In this document: positions 55,816-64,000 of the stretch, piece after piece
Layout of the letters: each line of letters begins with the position of its first letter
Numbering within the stretch: the first letter of the stretch is position 1
From: Puccinellia tenuiflora
Taxonomy: Eukaryota > Streptophyta > Magnoliopsida > Poales > Poaceae
DNA length: 64,000 bases
Direction of reading: 5' to 3'
NCBI GenBank assembly: GCA_012064385.1
Contig: QRDG01000863.1
Location: forward strand, 1-64,000
Notes under the pieces: generated by a model
The model's input: only the letters and a program-made list of their open reading frames with translations
The model's database searches: none
Told to the model about the DNA's origin: nothing
Program-made: the position numbers and the translations under genes

Positions 55816-58117
55816 TACTGTATGTATGGCCATTTATTTTTATACTCAATTTATTACTAGATTTTCCCCAGATCGTACAGGTCTGCCACATTGATGGTGC
55901 TACAAAATACCAGCTCTTTTTTGTCCTATTCAAGCATTTATTTTCCAGTTCACTCAATTTGTACAGGGCATCCATTAATATTGCTACATAATGCCATGCC
56001 ATCTTTATGTCCTTCATCATACTAGGAGTATTCTATTTTCTCTGGCTGTTTCTTCCCAAATGCAACGGCCGGGATCTACGATTGCTCTCAAATATATTCA
56101 AAGGGATAAAAACTGACATGACATTTGTGAAATACCGTAAAAATTGATAATATCAAAGGTACGAACTTGAATTCACTCCTTACACTTGGAAACTTAGCCT
56201 GTATTTGAAAAGTTTCAATTGATAATATTGGTATATGTTCCTACCCTCCTGTCTGGATGAAATGAAGTTGAGAAATGGAATATAGTGTACAACCGTGACC
56301 ATGTTTGAGAATTGAGATGGCGCAACATTTTTATTGTTTTTGCCACATCCCAATACTATTTTCTAGTGTGGCAACAATTTTCATCCTATAGAGCCATAGA
56401 GGTACGGCTAAGTTCTCTATACAATCGTCACCGTTTTGCGGCTGTGCCATTTTATCTTCCTTAACTACCTTGCATATGAGGAGTGTAAAATGCTGTAGCG
56501 GTCGGAACTTATTTGGAACACGACGGGGACAAGATTTTCTCATCTGAATAAGATAGACGCAAAATATTATATCCTCTATTACTAAATAGGAGACCCTACA
56601 AATGATTTTTCTGCAATTTTGTGAATCCACCTCGTCTACAAACTCATAATTTGTTATTCAGTTTCTCTAAATAACATGTTGTCTCCTACTTCTTCGTATA
56701 ATCCTTTTTCCTCTACTCATCGCCTCCTCCGTTTTCACTCAGATGACAAATAAGACGGAATCATTCGGATTTCCCCCTCCTGCATGTAATAGCCCCAAAA
56801 ACCAGGTTTCAATTTTTGTGTTATTTTCTACACCTTAAAACTTTTCCTTTTTATCTGGGTTTTATTTGGACTTTTGGTGAAAGGTGTGGACATAATGGCT
56901 TTTCCTCTCTAGAAGTTTGTAAGGAATGCCTTTGAGAATCCTTCTGATCCCCTTGTTCACACTTGCGAGGGTCTTACCTCTAAACCGTATTTCCAAATAT
57001 TGGGAAATTAAGTCTTAATATCCCAATTTCCAAAGGGACCATGTTTGCCTTTGCTTGGAAAATTTCACAAAAATCGAGAACACTTCTACATATATATCCA
57101 ACATAAGCCAAAATATTGCAAAGGCGCCAATGTCATATTATCAGTTTAAAATATATTTCTAAAGCAAATCATTTTCCCATCTATGCATCTCCTAACATCA
57201 TGGTAAATTCAAGATATATCATATTTATCTTCACATTTACTATGATTAATGTGGTGACCTCATTTGAGAATCTTGACATGACATTTCTTGCCTCGCATCC
57301 TTTATTCCAATTTTATACCTTTAATAGAAGCATCCACCTAGATGGTTTCGAATTTCATGATGATTGGACACCATACTGTATTCCTATTTTGTGACACCCA
57401 ATCAGAAAACAACCTCCTAAGAATAGGGAAACCCTATTCCCATTGACTAAGCCTTTATAGTAATTTCGGATTCTATTTAAAAAAATCTGAATGACACAAG
57501 ATTTGTTGATGCACTCCCAATGCTTGCATAAACCTCTGGTAAAAATCATGGCTCGTTAGGTTCTGAGGAGGATGCATAATAATCCATCAAACCCGAGAAC
57601 GCATAAATCGGAGTTGAAGAGAAAAAAGGAAAATTAAAATATGAAACTTTGGTGCTCGTATTATACGATACGGGTGGTAGGATTTGATATAACTTCCATG
57701 ATTCTTTGTCGATTTCATCCCCATTTTCTTCATATCCTTCCCTTGGACGAAAAGAAAATTATTGGTAGAGGTTAAAATTCATCTAGAGAACTTCGATCAA
57801 AATACATGAGGCGGATCCACAGACGTGGCATGAGGAGATTGGTTATATATACAACTCCAAACCTTGCCAACGACATTATAAATCTTTGTGGTATTTTACT
57901 TATTTGTAAGTTTTAAAGGTTACATTGCTTAATGGCTTGTGTGATTTGATAATTAATTAAGCATTTTATTAATTAAAAAGCAGATTTAAACGGTTTGCTT
58001 AGAATCGTGATCCACACATAAACACTTTGCGGCTTTATTCTCAATAGATTATAGGGAATATAATACTCTATATTGCTATCTTGATTGGACGACCACATGA
58101 TGCCTTTATTGCCCCTA
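55816..58117. other. AT-rich intergenic DNA
   Basis: No convincing coding sequence; ORFs are short and without recognisable motifs. A segment near 56,787 (TGTAATAGCCCC) could be an old LTR start, but no partner was found. Confidence 0.45.
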
Positions 58118-58122
58118 TACAT

Positions 58123-59664
58123 TGATGCATGTAAAATGCATACATGAACTTTGCCTATAACACTTGTTTTCCATTCATATTTGCATCATATAAGGGGTAT
58201 ATTACTGTTATTTAATGATTTTTGGTAATTAATAATGATTTCCCCTTTTATGGAATTAATCCTGCGAAGGCAGAAAACCCCTATTTCTTTCCTTATTTAT
58301 TTCAGGATCTTAACGACGTCATAATGAGCTGAAAATTTACGGGGATCATTATTTTGGAAGGAGGAAGACCTAGGAGCGAAAGAAGCAAGCGAACGGAGGC
58401 CGGAGGGGCAAAAGAGGGTGCCCCACGCGGCCCCTGTACCTAGCCGCGTGGGCCCACCTCTTTTGGCCCTCGTGGTCCCGTTTGCGTCGATCCTTCTTCC
58501 TGAAGCTTTCTCGTGACCTAAAAATGACTATAAAAATAGTCCCCCGACGTTTTCCAGGAGGAGGCGGCGGAGAAACACAAAACCAGAAATAGAGAGACAG
58601 AAGGTTGCCGCCGGAGAAGATCGGAGGGGGGAAACGCCGCCGGAATCACTTCCGGAGGTCTTCTCCATCCCCCTCCGGAGTCTCCATCAACACCACCGCC
58701 AAGACCATCACCATCTTCGTGATCCACTTCATCCCCCTCATAGTTTGAGATTGTTCGAACCCTAGCTATCGTCTAAGTACTATTCTACATATTTGTGAAT
58801 TGCTACTTGTCATTGTTTTGTGGGGAGATCATAGTTTCAGATTGTGTTGTATCACTTGTACCACTGAATCATATCATGTCTTGGCGTTGTGAGTAGTTCT
58901 CTCATGTTCCTGGGGGTATAGGATGAATTGACAATGATTTTTATATGACATGTGTTGGTATTTTGTCTAATTTTTATCTTTGATGTAATTCTATGATGGT
59001 GTTGTGCGAACGTCGACTGCATATCACTTCAACTATATGGGATCATAGGAGAACACCGTAGTGTAATGGAGTGAGGAAGACTTGGGAGGACACGTAAACC
59101 CAAGACCGAATCATGATGTTACTTTATGGGGTATTAGTATCGGGGACCTTAAAGATTAATGCTATGGTGGGACTTTATGTCTTAATAACTCTTGTGTAGT
59201 CATTTACTTGGCCACATGATCCATCATAAGAGGTTTAGTTTATTCATTTAGCTATTCCTAATTATGGCTCCGTCCAAAGAAGATTAAAACTTGACAAAAT
59301 GTTTACCTTGTTGTTCTAGAAATATTATGCCATGAAGTCTAATTAGCCCTTGGGAACTCTCTCCACCTTTAAGAAACACACACTTGATCTTGTCCTCTTG
59401 CTGCATAGAGGATTGGGCTTTCTCTCTTTGAGAGCTTTCACTTGTCATATTGCATTCTCAGCATTTTACTTTATTGCAATCTATACACCAAAAACCCAAA
59501 AACACTTGCATCATTTAATCATTTTGCTTGTCTAGTGCATAGATAATAAGAGTAGCGACGCTCTTATTTGAGAGGATAAATACTTATACCTTCTACTCCT
59601 CGTGGGATCGATACTATACTTACACATCGAAGACTTCAACAATCCCCTATACTTGTGGGTATCA
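58123..59664 (+). mobile_element. Solo LTR I
   Basis: 1,542 bases from TGATGCATGTAAAATGC to GTGGGTATCA, with TACAT at 58,118-58,122 and 59,665-59,669. TATAAAAA is at 58,529-58,536. U3 matches element D, R/U5 matches element B. No internal region remains. Confidence 0.95.
58422..58452 (+). promoter_or_regulatory. U3 hairpin (LTR I)
   Basis: CCCACGCGGC and GCCGCGTGGG, about 11 bases apart, 77 bases before the TATA box. Confidence 0.55.
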
Positions 59665-59669
59665 TACAT

Positions 59670-61517
59670 CATTTAGTGTTGCCTTCATGCTTGATGTTTC
59701 CTGTACCAAATTACCATGTCGACGCTATATGATCCAGTTGTCTCTAAAGTTGCCTAAGTAATATGGTTATCCCTACAACCACCATTTGGGTTTCAATACT
59801 AGTTCAGCTAGACCCACATAAAAATTGCCTTGCCCAAAGGTGCAGGCAAACATTTGCACATAACGACTCATTTATTTTTATTTTTTATTTTTTTCTAGGT
59901 AATCAAAAGATAATAAGATCAAGGCTTACTTCTTATATTTATTTTGTGCCATATAATACTTCAACAATTGATGTAAAAAATCATGTGATCAAGAAGTATT
60001 TGTAATATTGGATTCTCATTTTATTTATTTACTCTTTGTATTTATAATGTATTTCTTTATTTGAAGAACATTTAATCTGAAATATTATTGTTTTGGAAAT
60101 TGCAGATTTCCAAGTTGATTCCTAATTTAAATGTGATGGTGTTATCATGATGATCTTTACTTCTTTTGTTGTCATTGTTATATTCTTTAATCAATTTTTT
60201 CCTTAAACTTGGAAATTATCGTAGTCCCCTCATCGATTAGAGAAAAACTTTGATCTCTTTGTTCGTATTTAAGTAAATATTTAAATTTACCTGAATTTTC
60301 ACATGCATCAATGCAAGATGCTTAAAGTCTAAATCTACATCCCAAGAGACCTAGAACTACGAGATTGGATAGAATATTTTGACTCTGATAGATCCTAGGC
60401 GTCTCATGATACTTGGTTTGCAAAGGCCACCTCGCTGCCTTTGTAAAGCTTGTCGACTGTATCCTGTGGTCCTACATGAACTTCTCCTTTTCATAATAGA
60501 TGTTGTAGAATTAGGGATTGGGATTTAGAGTTGTGCTTCACAGAGGATGCCTATGATCCCTACGTGATGGCGGGGCAATTAGTATCGGCGAAAACTAGTT
60601 GGAAGCGGGGCAGGTGGATCGCATGACTATTTGGGGCTGAACCCAAGAAGGAGCCAAAAAATGCAAAGGAAAATGCATGATCAATGATTATTAGTTATTT
60701 ATGGAGCCGTTTGATGAAATTTCAAGAGTGTGAGTGCATATATCACATCATCATGAGTTTTGTGTTGCTTACCATCAACATTATGAATGAATCTTCTTCC
60801 ATCTTCAGACATTAGTAACGATGGAAGATCTATGAATTTCATCTGGGATGATTTCAATTAAATAAATCATGGTGTCTTGAATACAGGTAAAGCTATGTAA
60901 ATTACTATTTCACTAACTGAAATGATGTATATTTGTTTTGTAACTTCCAACCAAATGAAGTGCTTTTGTCCGTTCATGCATTGCTAGTTGCTACAAGCAT
61001 TCAGGTACTCGGTTGTTCCCAATCGGCATTCCTTGTATATGCATGTAATCCCCAATTAGAGAGATGACACTTTGAATCTTGTCTTTATGCCTAGTAGACT
61101 CCATGTAACCCTTTAAACTTCACGGGAGATTTACCTAAATTTTATATTTTGTATGCACTCAGTAAATGCTTTTTCTTGCATTGGTATTCGATGGTTGAAT
61201 TTTGTGCTAGAGAATTTTTATTGCAAAGGTATCTGCGCTATAAGAAAAGGATACTAAATGAAGGATTCTATACACAATGTTGCTTTCTTTAAGATAATTT
61301 GCGTTCACGGTGCATGGAACATTGTGCAATGGATCTTAATCATGCCAAGCCACATTCGGTCGATCTCTGATTAATTGTGGAGCTTTCTCTATTCAAAAAG
61401 TAAGAACCTGTGCACAACTTGAGTCAAGAAGTATGAAACCTTTGCAAAACCTTGGGAAGAAAATGTGCTAAATATTATTCCACCGTGATCCACATTTAAG
61501 TTAGCTACTCGTTGTGT
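59670..61517. other. AT-rich intergenic DNA, target site of LTR I continues
   Basis: No gene, RNA gene or clear repeat recognised. Confidence 0.45.
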
Positions 61518-61520
61518 TTA

Positions 61521-63100
61521 GGCCTTCCCTAATGCTACATGTCAGCCGTTTCTTAACCATGCAAAGTAGGACAGAATCTGACGTGGATAGGTAATTAAAG
61601 AAGAGAGATGAAATGGTCGTATGCAAGCAGGGATACGACTCTTGTCCCGCATGCCTAGGAAAGCAATAATTATTGGATCCTGTGTGGCCGTGTGTATCCA
61701 ATGTGTGCTCCTTTTCTCTTCGAGGACTTTTACAGTACCCCAAAATTAACAGGAACCGTCCATTTTTATCAATCCAACGGCTCCAGTTGTCTGGTACTCT
61801 ATAATTCGGCTGCGGAGTACTCATTCAAAAACTCTGGCAAACTCATGGAGTACCTCCATCATAGGGGTATTTCAGTCTTTTCGCATCTTAGATTTTCTTT
61901 GACCAGAACCTTCCCCATCGGCAAAGGGGGGAGCAGCCGTCCGGCTGTGACGAGGGACTGCGCGGCCTGGTCGTCAGGCCCCTGACGGAGGAGCGCTGAA
62001 GGTGGGGCGGGAGTAAGGGCCGGCTCCCTTCGTCCGTCGCTCGCCTCGGCTGCCGTTGCCGATGGGAGGATGATCACCGCACACTCGATGCGCCGCCGCT
62101 CGCCATGGCTGCCGCCGCTGGTCGAGCAGCCGTCCGCCTGTGGCGCAAGATCCCGCGACCGGTCCTGGTGATCGTTCTCTATCCACGCGTGCCGCAGACG
62201 CTGCTCCTCCACGGCCTACACGGCATCAACAAGTTCACGGTCTTCATTAACCTGCACCCTCTCGTCAATCCTTGATGTTCTTAATCAGAGATTATGAGGG
62301 GCCAAGAACAGAGCAAGAACATCGTGTCTTTGTAAATGGTGTCTTTGTAAATCTTTTCTTTTTTTAAGCAAGTTCATCGTGTTCTTCATGGGCAGTTGGT
62401 GTCTTTGTTCATGCTTCTATGGAATGTTGATTCGTGACATATGATTGGCATTCTTAATTTCCTGTTCTTTTGTGTTCAACCATACGGCAAGAAAAGCCGC
62501 ATTATGGTCTCGCACCGGCTCACTAGTGTAGTTACAGCAAGACAACAATTTTTCATCTGTCAACCAATGCCAATAACTGATCTGTTAAGAACAGACGGAG
62601 CGGGAAACTCTCGTCCGGCCGGGGACGTTGGATCACGACGTCGGCCGAGGGCGGTCGATCGCGGCGGAGACAGCGACGCTAAGGCGGTCGATCGCGACGG
62701 AGGCGGCAGCGGTGCGTTCGTCCGGACGGCGGCGTGAGGTCGGAATTCGCGGCGGAGGCCGCTCCTTGCTGACTATCTCTTGGAAAAAAAAAAAAACGAA
62801 AAAGAAACCCAATCGTGTGCTCCTGTGTCTACCGGGATGACATGCTACAAAGACTAAGATGCCCTCGATCACAGACGGCCAGATGTACCCGGTACTCCAG
62901 CTCTGGTTTTGGAGTACCAGGGTACAGTAAAAGTTGCCTTCTCTTATTATGTGGCCTTTCTTGATACAAAGAATCTCACTGCTAATTAAATAAGGATATC
63001 TCCAAAGAAACGACACACTAGAGCAATTGTTCTTCGTGCGTAGCTAGATGACATGGCAGAGATAAAACACACACTAAGACACGCCCCATTACGGAAGGCC
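61521..63100. mobile_element. Harbinger-like DNA element with nested second element
   Basis: The inverted ends GGCCTTCCCTAATG and CATTACGGAAGGCC match at 13 of 14 bases and are flanked by TTA at 61,518-61,520 and 63,101-63,103. A three-base TTA duplication fits PIF/Harbinger. No transposase is recognised. Most of its length is taken by a second inverted-end unit (61,726-62,934). Confidence 0.62.
61726..62934. mobile_element. Nested inverted-end unit with GC-rich centre
   Basis: Ends ACTTTTACAGTACCC and GGGTACAGTAAAAGT match at 14 of 15 bases. Short GGAGTAC / GTACTCC motifs recur near both ends (61,795-61,855 and 62,886-62,918), as transposase-binding subterminal repeats do. The centre is GC-rich (61,920-62,230 and 62,600-62,770) with CGGTCGATCGCG repeats. 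No target duplication was found and no transposase seen. The superfamily is uncertain. Confidence 0.5.
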
Positions 63101-63103
63101 TTA

Positions 63104-64000
63104 TAATTTTGTCTTAATAATCGGTTCTTAATTTTTATGCTCACACGATCTTTCAGGGATAACAAAGCATAGATGATGATCTGCCCCCGTTCCCCTTATC
63201 TCTTGCTACAGTACTGAGCGGGCGATAAGGAGGCGACTCCGGTTTCCTAGTCTCGCCGCCGGCCAGGCCGGTGGTTCCCTCCCTCTCCGTCGGCCGCCAC
63301 GGCGGCGGGAGAGTGGGGGAACCCCGGTGCTGCGTCTCCGGCTTGTAGGTTGTAGATTAGGTGTGTGTGCCTGGCTGACGGCGTCGAAGACGGTGGCGAT
63401 GGCGTCGGCGAGTTGGGCGTGTGTCCTTCCCCTCCTTTCCCCGTTCCGGCTCGTTGCCGGGGAGGTCGTGAAGGCTCGTCGGATGCGCTCCTCCTGCTGT
63501 GTTTCTCCGGCCGGCCGTGGTGGCGAGGGGAGAAGCTGGTGGGTGTGGGCGATCTGGTTTTGTTGGTGGTGGTGCAGGTGGTCCTCTTCGACGTGTGTGC
63601 TCCGGCCGGCCGCGGTGGCGAGGGGAGCGGCGTCTGGAGGTGGCTCGTTGCTTCTGGAGGTGGACCTGGTCGGCGTCGGGGCGGCTGGAAGATGGGTGGA
63701 AACGGGGAGCTCGCGCTGTGGCCGTGCGCGTTCATCGCTTCTCGGTTCCGTCGCGCGGCGGCGGACGGCTTCTGCGGTCGTCTACAAGGTGTGGCGGCGC
63801 TCGTTTCCCGGCGGCAAGTGGTACGGCGTCTCCGGCAGTGACTAGGTGTTCTGGGGTTTGGTTCTGGATCCGATTGTGGTTCCTTCAGGTGGCTTGGGGT
63901 GCTTTGTGCAAATTTCTGGGTCTTTCTGTAATTTTTTTTTTCTTTCGGACCTGCTTGTAATTTGTGCTGAGCTCCTGAATTTATGCGTCGGATCCTCCTC
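63104..64000. other. GC-rich sequence at window end
   Basis: From about 63,230 the base composition jumps to high GC. A unit with CTCCGGCCGGCCGYGGTGGC occurs at 63,505 and 63,600 (period 95). Overlapping ORFs exist in several frames, as expected by chance in such DNA. It could be the 5' leader of a gene or of a non-LTR element continuing past the window. No domain recognised. Confidence 0.35.

Noticed and set aside
56787..57100. TGTAATAGCCCC as an LTR start
   Set aside because: No partner LTR, primer site or target duplication could be located.
63940..63975. Similarity of GGACCTGCTTGTAATTTGTG to the Harbinger element near 42,390
   Set aside because: Too short (about 15 shared bases) and in a different context; probably chance.

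Overview
The window looks like nuclear DNA of a large-genome grass, most likely Triticeae (wheat, barley, rye or Aegilops). The reasons are nested LTR retrotransposons making up most of the first 53.6 kb, primer-binding sites for plant tRNA-Asp, Stowaway and Harbinger MITEs, an LTR that looks like the Angela/BARE/WIS type, and one small intron-containing plant-type gene. Nothing prokaryotic is present: there are no operons, no CRISPR array and no rRNA or tRNA genes. Family names are recalled from sequence features and were not searched.

Layout. 1-12,801 is element A, a GC-rich Tat-lineage Ty3/Gypsy element with gag, PR, RT, RNase H and integrase on the plus strand, plus a long antisense gene with an intron before its 3' LTR. 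A sits inside an LTR (12,802-13,890) that adjoins element B (one unknown acidic ORF; 5' LTR 14,756-16,326, minus). B in turn splits the LTR of element C (plus, 16,327-29,648). C carries only gag and protease and is interrupted by element D (19,357-28,730, target duplication AACAC), another RT-less gag-protease element. From 29,649 to 39,147 related elements E2 and E1 run on the minus strand, with solo LTR F (33,012-34,367, TSD CATGA) inside. C and E form a giant imperfect palindrome, and 3.16 kb of its arms appear identical.

E1 is inserted in a decayed Ty1/Copia element J, whose fragments lie at 39,148-39,825, 42,755-43,530, 50,519-51,320 and 53,021-53,629. The pieces of J are separated by an Angela-like LTR (itself holding a 1.19-kb Harbinger-type element), by element G (43,531-50,518, TSD CATCT, with solo LTR H inside, TSD CACGT), and by solo LTR K (51,321-53,020, TSD GAATG). 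All four insertions in J are antisense to it.

From 53.6 kb on the DNA is less repetitive. It holds a degenerate AT-rich minisatellite, a two-exon defensin-like secreted peptide gene on the minus strand (55,215-55,725) with a Stowaway MITE in its intron, solo LTR I (58,123-59,664, TSD TACAT), a 1.58-kb TTA-flanked DNA element (61,521-63,100), and a GC-rich end of unknown nature.

The most interesting signals are: (1) inverted arms homogenised across non-homologous junctions; (2) LTRs that have absorbed an older primer-binding site, proved by a solo LTR with a target duplication; (3) LTRs built from exchangeable U3 and R/U5 modules; (4) a hairpin with CGCG-box/G-box arms, showing compensatory change, kept in otherwise divergent U3 regions. 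The mobile genes act only in element replication. The defensin-like gene is the one convincing host gene.
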